Assembly (NCBI RefSeq): GCF_020921035.1
Contig: NC_063158.1
Coordinates: 6,492,001-6,556,000 of the forward strand
Length of the DNA stretch: 64,000 nt
Reading direction: 5' to 3'
Origin: Rhodamnia argentea
Taxonomy: Eukaryota > Streptophyta > Magnoliopsida > Myrtales > Myrtaceae
Under the pieces are notes generated by a model, which did not search any database, had not been told where the DNA came from, and worked only from the letters and a program-made list of their open reading frames with translations. Below, piece after piece: positions 12,890 to 25,850 of this stretch (its first letter is position 1; each line of letters begins with the position of its first letter). A program made the translations under genes and the position numbers.

Positions 12890-13690
12890 GGTATGATGGG
12901 TCGGGTTAAAAATAGTTCGATCCAAATTGATTCATTTAATCCTTTTTGACCAATTTTTCATACAATACAAATTTAGCAACTCATAACTAACCCATACCCA
13001 ACCCGACTTATATTGTAAAAATACTTCATATTTTATCCAATCTAGAAAATTTTGTTTCTTAGTTTTTTAAAAACTATATTCCCAATGATTTTTTTTTTTC
13101 TTCTAAGAGAGGTGAGGGCTTTGCGGTAATACCGAGGCGGGGACACCAATGCCCATTCCTAGGATGCCAAGCCCGGTAACATCGATGCCAAGCCCCGAGT
13201 CCTCAATGCACGTGCCTAGATTCATTGAGGTTAAATTTTTTTTTAATTTTAAATTATAGTTTTCTTTTTATTTTCTTTTTCATTTTTATTTTTTATTTGT
13301 CTTTTCTTTTCTCTTCATCCTTCCTCTGCTGATCACCGAGCCTTAGTGACGGCCACCGGTCCCACAACCAAACCGGAGACGTGGTTGTTCCCGGCGAGCT
13401 CGAGGTTCGCGGGATCCCAACAAGCATGAGCCCCGCCCGAGGCTATCGAGCTAAGGAAAAAATAAGAGAAATATCAAAAAATAAAATATTAAAGTACTGA
13501 CACATTCGATTTTTTAAAAATATTTAAAAAAAAACCTATGTATGACTCAGATAATATAGTTATCTTAGCTAACCAATTTATGACCCATTTAAACCTATTA
13601 AGTTTCTACGTAACTTATTTATGATCTACTTAAACTTGTTTTTAAAATTTAAGGTAACCTATTTATGATCCACCACTATAAAATATGTAT
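12890..13690. repeat. AT-rich repeat with GC-rich interior
   Basis: The outer parts carry 'GGTCGGGTTAAAAA' and 'ATTTATGACCCATTTAAACC' type words in roughly inverted arrangement. The middle (13100-13450) is GC-rich with GGGTCC/CTCGA words and a short gene-like stretch without a lasting reading frame. It is probably a decayed non-autonomous transposon; its ends are not clear. Confidence 0.3.
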
Positions 13691-14194
13691 TTATATATGA
13701 GTTCTATACCCATTTTGCCACCACTAATTATACCGTATTTTACCGCTTGGCCTATGGCTATTGATTTGGAACAAAAGAAATTAAAATTTGGGTTTTTCTC
13801 TATGCCTCCTTCCGTAGCCACCAGTCCGCCTGGCCATCCGTCGACACCGAGAATCCAGCTTGGCCGTCTCCACTGCAGAACGGCAGAAGTAGCCACAACC
13901 TCCATCCTCGAGCCTATCAAACGGTGAATTCCTTCCCGCTCTTAATCAAGGGAATTACTCCCAATCTTTCTTTTTATCGATCCGTAATTCTGTAAGGCCA
14001 AAAAAATTGCTATAACTACGGCAAAATCTGATAGATGGAACGCTAGGACCATGAGCAGCATGACATCGCAATCCCCCTAGTCTGAGTACTTGAATCGAGA
14101 TCGTTCCAGTGTGCGCCTATGCATGCACGTGATAATTTTTGTGATGGCGCACGAGGTTGTCGTGCAACAATTTTGTCATTCAAAATGCGTTGAA

Positions 14195-14325
14195 CATTTC
14201 CAGCCCGAATAGTCAAATGGGTCTAGCCCGAATGGCTTGCCCAGCGGGTTGGTCTAGCAAGGGAAACGGGGCCGAAGCGATTAGCTAAATAGACCCGATC
14301 CAATCACATTAAGTTTGGGCCATTT
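14195..14325 (+). repeat. Copy 2 of the dispersed repeat of about 130 bp
   Basis: Same orientation and word order as 12501-12645, with single-base differences and small indels. It has no coding potential. Confidence 0.65.
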
Positions 14326-14549
14326 TATTTGCTAATTTGTTCTCGGAATATGTTGGAAACTTGAACAAAAAAAACGGCTCAATTTATTTCGCAGAAATTA
14401 TTTTCTCGGAAAAAAAATTTCACCATCTGGATCACTTAGGAAAATAAGTCTACTGAAAATGTTTTCCTAGTCAACGAAAAAGGTTTTCTCACCAAAGCTT
14501 AAATTCAAGAAAAATAATCATTTTCTAGAGATAACTAGGTATCAAAATT

Positions 14550-15085
14550 TGGGCACAGGAACCCCAATAATCGTTCCCGGATGCCGGACCTGGTGACATG
14601 GAGGTCGAGCCTAGGTCCTCGACGCCTATGTCTGGGTCCATAGATGCCTAGCCCTGTACCCTAGCACCCAAACTTGGGTCCATCGAGGCCATGATTGGGA
14701 CCTCAGCAATCATGCCTAGGTCCATCGAGGCTACGGTAAGGTCCTTGACATCCGTGCTCGGGTCCATTGAGGCCGAGTTGAGGACCCTGATGCTAGTGCC
14801 TGTGTTCAAAACGCTAAGGCCAAGCCATCAAGGTAGTGCCTGGGACCTCGACAGTGCTTGAGCCTGGGTCTACAGAGGCCAAGCTTGAGATCCAAATGTT
14901 TGTGCCAGACCTTGGTGCTGCGCACTCGAGCTATGGTGCCATGGACCCTCACCTAGCCTTGATGGACTCAAGCATGGGCGATGGGGCCCAACTTTGATGG
15001 ATCCAAGCCTATGTGCAGGCGACCTGGGCATTGGTCTGACCCGATAGGAATGGGCCCAAGCACTGGTTAGGCCCAGATTACACGA
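14550..15085 (+). repeat. GC-rich degenerate tandem repeat (GGTCC...TCGAGGCC words)
   Basis: The stretch is built from variable units of roughly 25-45 bases based on GGGTCCATCGAGGCC and its variants, alternating with 'ATGCCTAG' and 'GACCTCGA' words. The same type recurs at 33940-34480 and 34625-34835. GC content is far above the flanks. There is no conserved reading frame. Confidence 0.6.
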
Positions 15086-15329
15086 GCCTGGGCCCCGGTC
15101 ATTTTTTTTCTTTTTGTTTATCCTCTCTTTGTTAATCCCCATTTCCCATCACCTCTCAACAACATTGTGGCCACTTTCACCTGTTCTTTCCTCTTCTCTG
15201 CTACTCAAATTAAGGTCGTGCAATCAACCTCGCCGTCTCTTGTTTTTCTCAACATCACAAGTCTCATCTCCATGAAACTCGATGCATATAATCATCTTTC
15301 ATAGCAATCTTAGTTTGAACCTATTCTAA

Positions 15330-16210
15330 TCTACAATGATATGCTAGGTTACGTGAATGGGCCTTTTCAGTGGCCACTAAAGCTTATCAATGATCAGAAT
15401 GGCACTGTGGCGGTCAGTACCTCTTATTACACTTAGGTCGAGATAAATAATGCATTCGTAGTTTGGTTAACTCAACCCTCATATTCAAGATTTTCCATCA
15501 AGTTCATGACCTTCGGACATTTCGGGAGATTTGGCTTGCTTTGGGATGACGCTTTATTGATCGCTGTGCAGCCAAGGAAATTGGACTAAAACTTGATTTT
15601 CATAATGCTGATAAGAAATCCGAATGGTCAATGTACAGTTATCTTTGGCATCTGAAGTCAATTGCGGACTATCTTACCGCAATCAATTGTTCCATCTTTG
15701 ACAAGGACTTGTTGATTCAAGCCCTCAATGGGCTCTCATCTGAGTACGATCCTTTTGTCACCGCAAAGGATCCCATAATTCTTTCCTTCGGTGATTTGCG
15801 GTGACGCTTCCTCGTTCAAGAAGAAATATTTCTTCAAAAAGCGAATGCATTATCTTCATCCGATATTTAATCACGCTTCGATCAGTCATGCCTCTTCACC
15901 CGGTTCACTGTTTCGAGGGTCTTGGGGTGGACGTAATTCCAGAGGCCAAAGATTTAGTCGGGGACAAAGTGGACAGTTCTCACATGATCAACCAAGTTGG
16001 CAATCTTCCTATGATCTGTTTAGTTTGCATTCATTGTCGGCTTCCTATGTCGATCGCTCCTCTACCTCCTCTGGTCAGCCTTGTGGTGGCCCCAAGCCAT
16101 ATTTTCTTCCATTCACACCATATTGCATTCTCGGATCTAGGCTTCATCTCACTTGTCAGTTGATGATGTGTTATCATAAAACCAGTCAACATTTTCTCTT
16201 TGGAAGCTAC
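15330..16210 (+). pseudogene. Ty1/copia Gag relic (UBN2-type), frameshifted and with stops
   Basis: From 15336 one frame reads YNDMLGYVNGPFQW, the usual start of the copia Gag region, then a stop and VEINNAFVVWL, matching the family's W...D..L..WL pattern. Further on comes LKSIADYLTAINCSIFDKDL with ALNGLSSEYDPFVTA, the conserved copia Gag block. A second frame (15791-16213) then carries an RG-rich linker (RGSWGGRNSRGQRFSRG) like the segment before a zinc knuckle. At least two in-frame stops and one frame change show it is dead. No LTRs or pol were found beside it, so it is a fragment. Confidence 0.75.
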
Positions 16211-19200
16211 TGAGCATTATATCCCCCATGAAAGTTTTCGATAAAAACGAATGGCCTTCCTTTTCTTCCAAGTGCGCACAAAGGTAGTGGCCATAAAGGG
16301 AATTGCACTACTAAGAACCAAACTAGGTGCCTGCCACAAGAGTCATCGACATCGAAGTGGGCAAAGAGAGAGAGAAGAAAGAATAGTGATCTGATAATAC
16401 GACATCGCGTCCCGACTTTGGAAAAGGAGAAACCCAACTCCACGACGAGTGGCCAAGGACATGAAAGCTCGTCCTTTTCGACTTAAATAAGAAACGAGTC
16501 CTTTCAGAGAGCCAATGCGCCAACTCCATCGACGCCCATGTAAACCAAAAACAAAAGTTTAATTTGCAAAGTGAAGGCGATGTGCGACTGTGTTTTCCTC
16601 GTGAACATTTGTCGTAGGGCCGTCCATCGAAACAGCACCGCATGCACGGGAAAGGACCGAGGAAAGTATTATAAATAGTGGGAAATGTCAGTCTCGTGAC
16701 GCTTACCGATTAGGGATGATTTCCCACGTTTTTGTTTAGCGTATTAGCTTATGGATATGGATCCTCTCGCTTTAGTTGGATGCTGAAGGCCTAGCCGGCG
16801 GCCAGCGAGGGAGGGCCCGACGACCTTATCAACCACTTTAAGAAAAAATAAACAAAGAAAATAAAATAAAAAATAAATAAATTCAAAAAATTCAACAGAG
16901 AATATTAAACTATTATTAATAATTATCAACGTTAGCAATTTCCGGCTAAAATTGTTCGGAAGATTTCAATTGACAAAACCCGAAAAGGTCTAAGGCTCAA
17001 TTGACAATAGTGTAATAGGTTTATGAATTTTTGGATAGCCCGTGAAGTTTTAATGATCTGCAATTGAGTTGATTTAGAAGAATGTATCTAAACAATCATC
17101 ATTACAGCGATATTTTTAGCTCTTGCGATACCTTATTCTTGTTCGAGATCTTTGATGCATGCCGCGTGGATTCGGTCTATGTAAGAACTTGTTGTTATGC
17201 TCGGCATAGTTTCGCAAAAGAATGGGAACAAGATGGATATCAAGCAGCCATAGCGTGTGGATTCGGACCAGTATGCCGTGATTTCGAAATTCCAAGATTC
17301 TTGATTTCCTTTCTTAGCTATCTTCTTTTTGCGTGATAACGACCTCTCGTACATGGTCACATGACATTGTTGTCTTTCTATTGCACGAACAGGCTTAGTG
17401 GGGAACAAGTACATTTATTCATTAATATTTCATGTTCGCATATTCGCACGTGAAAGGATTAAAAAAGCAACCGCTTGGTAGGGTTCTAACTGTTGTAATT
17501 ATGGATTCAACACGCCTCTTCGGATCATTGTTTCAGCAGTTTCTTTGTCCTTAATAGACATGAGTTGTTGTAATAATGGATTAATGACTCGACGTGACTT
17601 TTCGTTACGCTGCAATTTCTGACTTTAATGTTATTGTTATTAAGGGTTATTGGCCGAATGAGCAGAACCGATATAATTCTTGAGTTCATGTCCTTTCAGT
17701 TTTCTTGCAGCTGTTTTCCTTGTCTATAAATAACGTGTCTCTATAATTCAAAAAATAAAGAAATAAAAAAGAACCTCCTCGAAGTACTCCTCTCTATAAT
17801 CGTATTTTTCCTACATTCCGTTGCTGTTCCAACACTAAAATGCACAATTCACTATTTTAGTCCAAAAGATGGGTGGGACAATCTAGATAGATGAAAACCA
17901 AATACCGTTTAGGTCTCTTCGATTGCATGCCAAATACAACCACCTCTAACACTATAGTGGTGCTTTAATTTGAACTGACCATGAATCCGATAGGCCGCAA
18001 TACGTAATCGACTAGTGTGATACTCGCAATTCGTGTGTCGAAATGGAATGTGTGGTCGATATCAAGAGCTGTGGTCCGAGGTTACTGTGTTGTCGCCGAA
18101 ACATTAGTATATCTTCGCTAGAAATATGTTCTTTTTATTTTTTGGTCCATCGAGGAGCAAATTAGGTCAGAATATCTACCCACATATCCGAAAAAAGTGG
18201 CAGGAGAATAGGAGCTTTCAAGAGATACCGCGCTTGTCCGCATGCTCACCGTCTCAATCTTTCGACTGAAAAAAAGAATCTCAATCTAGCACGCGGACAC
18301 GTGGTTGAATGACCCAATTCAGTGGATAATACAATGCCAGGCTGCCGGCCACGTAAAGAGATTCTAACTTCTAAGGCTCCGTTTGCTTTACGACAAATAA
18401 TGATATGAAATTTTATGTCTAAATATTTTTTTATAGGGATAAGTGATTTCACAGTTAATTCAAGTTCTACTTAAAACTTGAAAACTACCCGTTAAAATCG
18501 ATTCTTTAATTTTTAGAATATGAAATCTACCATGCATACCTTGAAATCTAGAACCTATCATGTCTACTCGGGTTCCACCTAAATTTTTTATTGAAAGGTT
18601 GCAATGAATCATCATCTCTAGTGGCTAATATTTGCTGCTAGAATCCATTGACCATAATTCATATTTAGACACATGAAGAATATAAAACATTAGCAAAGCA
18701 AAAATCTTAATCATGGATATCGTTGGAAACCGAAACTTAGACTAGTGATTCCAGATTACACACTTATCATCGAACGCCATGGAATATCGCAGGATCGCGC
18801 GAAAATATAAACAAGAAAACACAAAAACTTGTTCTAGATTCTGGAACTTGGAATTTGTCCGTCAGAATCGGTTTCATAATTGTTGGAACTCGAAACCTAT
18901 CCATCGGTCCGATTTAGTAGTTTCTCGTTTTATCTTGAAATCATGCTCACCCTTATTTTTGTGGACGATGAAAAATATTCTTTTATTCTTTTCTATAAGC
19001 AATACAAGCTATTATTTCTGAGAAAATATTTACAAATAGTTATTTTTCATGAAAAAAATGCGCCCTTAATAACCATGTTTTATCACATGGCAAATAAGAT
19101 GGAGGTCTCTATCTTTCCCTGCCACTAAATTAAATGATTGAGATAAGCCCAATTGGCAATATTGGCGAGATCATGTCACCATGTTGAAAAAAAGGTTGGT

Positions 19201-20528
19201 TTAGCTGCGAGAACATCTCAATATGAATAGACTAGAAGATGGAGACTACTCAAGTAGTTTAATTAACAAAAGATAAATTTGAAGCGGACCCCCAAGTTAC
19301 GATTGGTATGGCGCATCGTACGCACCTTCAAAGCCGAAAACTCTGAAATGATCGATTTCACACGTCCATTATAGTTGACTAAGTTTCTACGCCATGCATA
19401 CCATGTGATCGATTTCATCTACGTGGACATTGATTCTAGGCGGGGCTAAGTGCCATAAATTCATTTTCATTTAGTCTCGGATAAATGATTTTTTTTTTTT
19501 TGTTTATCACTAAAACTACCAAGGAGGGCAATTATTTCAACTTCTCCACGGCCATTTTATTCAACTATTCGCATTCTAAAATTTGATTTAGTATGGTCGG
19601 CTTAATCATGAGCTCATCGTCGTTTAACATAAGATTAGTGAATGTTATTTTAGTATTTAAATTCGTTTTAATTCTTCTTTTCCCTTCAAATTTGCGTAAT
19701 ATAGTTTTTGGGAAATGACTCTTTTGATGTGAATGTTCAAGACATTTGCTTTTTACAAAAGTCGCAATGATATTGACGAAACAAGAACGAAAAAGGGAAC
19801 TCAACGATACTCCACTCTCTCCTTTTAGTGGACAGACCACTTCCATGTGTTTCTTGAGATTCTATCATTCACGGAATTATAAGTGTTAATGACACTATCG
19901 CATAGTGTCTGTGAACCAGGGGTACATCACCGACAAAGCGGTTCAAAGACACTGTGCGAAACACGAGTCGATAACGCAGGAGCCGAAACTTTAATGATTC
20001 ACTCGGGCAACGCTTCAATACGACCCTACCCAGTAATAGTCATCCGAAAATGATGTGGAATCTACCTTCCTCACCATCACTTCCTTAAGTTGAGAGAAAA
20101 TATTTTTATTCCCTACATCCCGGAGAATACCTCCGAATTTTACATCATAGAGTTAAAAAAAAAAAAAACAGTTTAAGGGCTTTACTCGGGTCCAAAATTT
20201 TTTTTTTTTGGCTAGAAAGAACAAATTTGACATTTTTTTATATATATTTCTATGCACACTGGCAATAATTCTTGTCATGAGAATGTAATTCTCATTATTT
20301 TCTTTTTTTATATTTTACTTATTTTGTAGGTTTTGTAAGTTAGAATATCTAACCCAAAATTTTAAGTTAATAAATTTGGCAAAATAAATTGGGATGGAAC
20401 TTGGATTTAATAGCATGTTAAAAAATCCAATGATTATTAAATCCAATGATGGGAGGAGGGTGACCATATAAATCTCATAAATGAGCGACATACGATATCT
20501 TTTAACAATGTAATTTTTTTTTTTTTTT
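16211..20528. other. Intergenic, AT-rich, with a likely MITE remnant
   Basis: A TATAAATAG occurs near 16670 and a CTATAAATAA near 17726 without an identifiable gene behind either. At about 18376-19065 the left end GGCTCCGTTTGCTTTACGAC and the right-end words ATTTTTCATGAAAAAAATG resemble the CCGTTTGTTTC MITE family seen elsewhere in the window. No supported coding region is present. Confidence 0.4.
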
Positions 20529-20990
20529 GAAAAAGTGCATTGGAAGTCCTAAAACTTGTCACAAAAACTCAAGTGAGTCCTAAAACTTTGAAAAAGTGCA
20601 GTTAAGTTCTAAATTTTGTTAAGAAAGTGCATTTGAGTTCTAAAACTTTCAAAAAGTGCAATTAAGTCATAAAACTTGTCATATTGGTCCAATCAAGTTC
20701 TCCCATTAGTTACACTTTTGAAAGTTTTAGGTTCGATTGTACTTTCGTGAAAATTTTTAGGACTTCATTGCAATTTTTGAAAGTTTTAGGACTTAAATGC
20801 AAATCCGTGATAAGTTTTACGACTCGATTACAATTTCTTGAAAATTTTTAGTACTTCATTACACTTTTTGAAAGTTTTACGACTCGAATGCAAATCCGTG
20901 ATAAGTTTTAGGACTTGATTGAACTTTTTAGAAATTTTAGGACTCATTTGCACTTTTATGATAAATTTTAAGACTTCTAAAGCACTTATC
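20529..20990. repeat. Foldback element made of short internal repeats
   Basis: The left arm (20529 to about 20705) repeats AAAAAGTGCA plus 'TTAAGTCCTAAAACTT' words about every 40 bases. The right arm (about 20715-20990) carries the reverse complement (AAGTTTTAGGACTT, TTGCACTTTT) several times. The whole can fold on itself and is probably a MITE. An antisense ORF across it is a by-product. Confidence 0.65.
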
Positions 20991-21574
20991 TTTTTTTTTT
21001 TCCTTTTTTCTTTTTTGAACTTTTCATAGTAATAGTGATGGGACATAAAAATGGCTCAACAATTTTTTTTTAATCTCCGCTGAAAGTCACGCTGTCTCTC
21101 CACTCAGCGTTGGTATGGATAGATTCTTTTCTTTATTCTTTCCACTCTTATCAAATGTCTGGCGGGGCCGTCGTTATTAGTTGTGTAATCTCACGGCATG
21201 ATGGCCACAATCATATCGACCTTTTTACAATAGAATCAATATTTTCCTCTCACTCCTCAGCTTTCCTAATGTCATTAGAGTCCAACCATTCCTGATGTAA
21301 TCAAGCCATTTGGAGCAACATTAATGTGAGCGATCCTATCTTGATCATCAACGACTGTAACGAGTGTGGATCTTTCGACTCATGTCTGACTCATGAGCCA
21401 AACGCTTCGCTGTGTCATGAAAACCTTCGCTTAATCAAGATTTCGAAAAGAACTCAATCTTGGTTAAGTTTATGCTGTCTTTATTTGGTGACTTACCAAT
21501 TATGTTCTCCATTGTGTAACCTAATAGAAAAGTTGTTAGACTATAAGACATACCAGATAAACGTCAGCAACTAT

Positions 21575-22385
21575 CTCAAACAAGAGTTACCAACCCATAA
21601 CTAGGTCGATAACTTAATCGGAGAACTATAGGAGGTAAAATTCGAGATATAATTAAGAAAGGTAAATAAAAGTTGGTAAAATATAAGATATGTTGGTAAT
21701 CGAACAAAAATAAGCTTGTCTGTAACTCAATAAGAGTCGATAACCCAATACTAATTGGAAACTTTTTCTTTTGGTTGGCTCTTAATTGGTAATTTAATCA
21801 GAGAGAAATTGGTAGTCACTCTTATTAAGGTGGGTCATTTCTTAAAGAAGTTTATATTTATGAGGCATTATTAGGCAATGCAAATAAAATTTTGGAGACG
21901 ATAAGAAACGTTGGCATATTAGAAAAAAGTAATAAAATATCCAAAAGTAAGTCAAATGGAAGTTGGTAACCCTATGTGGTGGTACTTAGTGAGAAAGTTG
22001 GGGAGTCACGTTAATTTAGGTCTGTGATCTCTGAAATTAGAGTTAGCAAATATTAGGGGTTATTAACCGAGGCAAATGAAAAATTGGACTCAATAGAAAA
22101 GCTAGCTAATTTTAAAAACAAACCAAAATGTTGGTAAGTAACTCAAATGAAGATTGATAATCTAAAAGCAATCAGTAATCTAATATGCCTAAAGTGGGTA
22201 AATCACTCTTATTTAGGTTAGTAAGTTCATGTAAGAGTTGGTAAATTAAAAGCGTTTGCAAGATATGCAAATACAATTTCGTAAGTCACTTAAAAATCGC
22301 TAATTTGCCAGCTACCAAAATTGGTAATCCTATAAAAATATCGTTAAACTGCAACTCAGTCATCTAAAAAAAAATTCACCAGTCA
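21575..22385 (+). repeat. Dispersed repeat rich in TTGGTAA words
   Basis: The words GTTGGTAA, TTGGTAAC, GGTAACTCAAAT and 'AGTTGGTAAAT' recur irregularly about every 40-80 bases. The mirror orientation (TTACCAAC) occurs at 33090-33735 and 35040-35370. There is no coding potential. Confidence 0.5.
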
Positions 22386-23227
22386 TATTTTTACGAATAT
22401 GCTTCAGAAAATTATAAAATTCAGACACTTATAAACATTGATCGATATATTCGATACCTAAAAAATCAACATTTCTTTAGCACGGAACAAGAGGATTCTA
22501 CCAAACCTTCATCCTGCATCCTTGTGGTCCTTCCATAAAATACAATGCATACTCAGTTTCTCGCACATTGACTAAGACTAAGAAGAAAACATATGAGGAA
22601 AAGACGAGAAAAAACAAGTAAGGACTTGTACAAACTACAAAAAAAAAAAAAAAATTTGCAATTTTGACTTCACAACAAAGATAAATCACAGGTTCGTCAC
22701 TAACGCAGTCACTTGAAAAGCAAGTAGAGAGTAGACTCTCGAATAAATATCATGTTTTGATCACAAGTAATTCAAAAGGGCGGATGAAATAGCGTGTGTT
22801 AAATTTTTCCAAACGCTTATGCTGCATGCTCAAATTTTTCTGGTTAATCACTATTCTTCAACCTATGCGAAACCCGTAAACAAAGAAAGCTAGTGATGTT
22901 TACTCTTACCAACTTCAATCAGAGTGAAGGAGCAAAAGAATCTGGCTCGGATGGAAAAAGTACAGTGACCTCAATCGGACTCGAAAAAGGCAAATACCCA
23001 AAGGTGTTGTCCTCCCTCTTCTCGACCCGACATGACGCATGAATATGCGAAAAGGGAGAGGAGACAAAAATAGGATCAGAACACGTAGACGAGCAGATGG
23101 AACGCATCAATTGTCTCTGTCTCTTTGCGGCTCCTCTAAGCCAAAGACATCAAGAACAACGTCATTACATGTCAAGCATTAGGGTAGTGGTCGGGAATAT
23201 ATAAATATATATATATTTCTATAAAAA

Positions 23228-23229
<2 letters not shown>

Positions 23230-23269
<40 letters not shown>

Positions 23270-23275
23270 GTGTTT
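23230..23275. repeat. (GT)n microsatellite
   Basis: About twenty GT dinucleotides follow an AT-rich TATATATA stretch. Confidence 0.95.
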
Positions 23276-23470
23276 TGGCATCATCTTGAACTTGGATGGT
23301 TGAATTGGTTTCTTTCCAAGATAATGTATCTACACAACAATCCAATTCCTCCTAGGTTAACCCCCCTATCTGTGATGTCAGTTTTAATCCACGTGGCACG
23401 TTGCATCCTCATTATTTTTCAATTGTTCTAGCGCAACACATAAAAATTACAAACGTGGGCTGCAAACAAT

Positions 23471-23825
23471 TTATTTGATGGGAACGTTGGTAGACATAAA
23501 ATCACATGTAGGTAACTGGTGCTGTAAAAGTTTGAGTTGCGTGATGCCTTATGGCTACCATGCAAGTTGCGAATATTATTTGTTGTATCTGTCAAAATCA
23601 GCTCGCATGCCACTGTTAGTAAATAATAGTGCATATAAAAATTACCATTGCGGGGTTACCGAAAAATTATTTGATGGGAACGTGGGATAGACATAAGAGT
23701 CACATGCCACAGGTAATTAGTGTTGTACACCACCAGGCAAGTTGTGAATATTATCTGCGGTATCTATCAAAACCAGCTCATGTGCCATTATTAATATATA
23801 ATAATGCATCTATGTATAAATAGTT
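23471..23825 (+). repeat. Direct tandem duplication, unit of about 196 bp
   Basis: TTATTTGATGGGAACG starts at 23471 and again at 23667. The following words repeat in the same order: AGACATAAAATCACATG against AGACATAAGAGTCACATG, GCAAGTTGCGAATATTAT against GCAAGTTGTGAATATTAT, and the AATAATAGTGCAT / AATAATGCAT ends. The copies have diverged and the second is shorter. Non-coding. Confidence 0.8.
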
Positions 23826-25640
23826 GACCCAACATAACATTGGAAATTGTCCAATTAAATATAAATCTATTGGACATATGTCAATTTAATGCCCGAATGA
23901 CTGGACCACCATATCGGCAATTTTCGAGGAAAATTGATCGGAAGAACTATATTAGAAATTCGAATAAATGTTTAGAATTAAATTGGTAAAATTGTAAAGT
24001 TAGAACTAAATTGATATTCGTACAATAGATTTAGGATTTGATTGGGTAACTTTTTTCTGACAAACCACAGTCATATGATGTCCAAACATCAAGTCAAAGC
24101 ATTTTTGGGGTGGAGATCCAAAAAACCCTAAGCTTGGCTCCACTACATGATATATTCATCTTTTATGTTTTCAAAAAGGTGTTGGTATTTGGTAACACTA
24201 CACAACTGTCTTAGCAGAGAAGCCATGTGACGGGCGACCAAGATTATCTTCAGGTCAATCGTCGTTATTGACGCAAATCGACAAAGGGTCTCGAGGAGCA
24301 CCAACTGTTCATGGAAGAAAAACAAACGAGGATACATTCCAAGACGTCGGATTTGACAATCGAGCAGAGATGCATAGCAGCCGATCTCTGCTTAGTCTGA
24401 TACCCACTTGAGGATTCATTACAGTACATTCGAGAAAAATACAAATCGAATGAGATATTAGGGTTTCAGACACATGCTTGACGACCCAACATCATATGAC
24501 GACGAAAAGTTATTTCCTGGTAAAACAAAAACAAAACAAAAGAAGCAAAAATTGACGAAGTCAGACTCAGAAAAATCAAGGAAATAACACCAAAGGTATT
24601 CTGCCGGTGTGTACAACTGACAAGTTAGTTGAGTTCTTTTTATTTGTTGTGAATAGGGTGAAAAAGAAGATGGAAATATTAATCGAGGTGGTAAATATAA
24701 TTAACATAAAATAATTTCGTAACAAAAACTCCAGTGTGGTTTCGGGATACTTGTTAAATAAATAAATTGGGTTAATATTGTTTAAAGTCTCAAGCTAGTT
24801 CTTTTATAGCACATTTACCCTAAACTTATCCCTCCTCATTTATAATATCAAACTAGTACCTTAAGACACATTTACCTCAAACAAGTTTCCGTCTTATTAA
24901 AAATCCTAAATTGGTGCCCGACCCAAAGTATCATCCTTCGTTACGATTTGGGATCAGAGGTGGAGTGTAGGTTTAAGTCATAAGTATAAGTTTGGGAATT
25001 TTGGTAAGACGGAAATCAGTTTGGGATGCATGTGTGATGGCGGAACCAACTTGAAATTTCAAGTGAGACGGAGATTGATTTGGAGTAAATGCGTTATGAT
25101 GGTGTTAATTTGAGATTTTTAATGATATTAATGGTTTTGAATTAGAGTATTTTTCAATAAAATTATTACAATGAGTATGGGATTCACTTCCGACCAAAAC
25201 TATTTCCTTTTCATAAATGGGGGTCCCAAAGTGATTCCGGCTTTTTTGCAATCTAATGCTGATTCGTTGGAAAAAGCATTATTAGAGCTGTCGCTTCATC
25301 AAATCTTTAGCAGCAAAACCAAGGTCAAATCACCCTTTTGTCTATTGAGCCCAAGGTGAAGATTAAGTTGGAAATTATCGTCCCATTAATGATAGCACAA
25401 CCTGTATCTTTCATCACATTGAAAAGTTGTTTCGAGATCATAAGACGTATGAATTGAGTCAATCATCTATTATAACAATGCACTCAAGATAAAATAACGT
25501 TTCATTATAAAAATTATCTAAATAATTACAAAGCTAGGAGTTTGTTAATCTTATGAATTGACAAAGAGAGGGGGTCTAATTTTTTTATAATGGAAAAGGA
25601 CTAAAGCTGAATACGAAAATTTAACGTCGTAAATCTACTA
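23826..25640. other. Intergenic, no gene recognised
   Basis: The 24780-25160 stretch carries 'CACATTTACCCTAAAC'-type words in both orientations (a foldback-like repeat), and similar words occur at 57090-57200. I see no supported ORF. Confidence 0.45.
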
Positions 25641-25850
25641 TCCCTATTTTATCATACTTATAAAACATGGAGTAACTCTCTCGAAGGCAATAAAAAGAAT
25701 ATGATTATCCATGCGCTTATCGATTCCAAGATTAGCGAGCCGATTAGTAGGACGATTTCCTTCCCGAAAGTTATGTTGCACTTTGAACGCAAAAGTGTGA
25801 GCTAAATAGTCTTCTGACTTCAAGCAAAGCATGGCTAGCATTATCAATCA
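25641..25850 (-). pseudogene. Possible LINE RNase H fragment
   Basis: The minus strand reads FKVQHNFREGNRPTNRLANLG, resembling the C-terminal part of the RNase H domain encoded by plant non-LTR retrotransposons (pattern REGN..AD.LA..G). The D of the usual AD is replaced and the rest of the domain is not found. It is too short to be certain; probably an isolated relic. Confidence 0.4.

Noticed and set aside
14550..15085. Possible CRISPR-like array
   Set aside because: The units vary in length and sequence and there are no distinct spacers; this is a eukaryotic nuclear locus.
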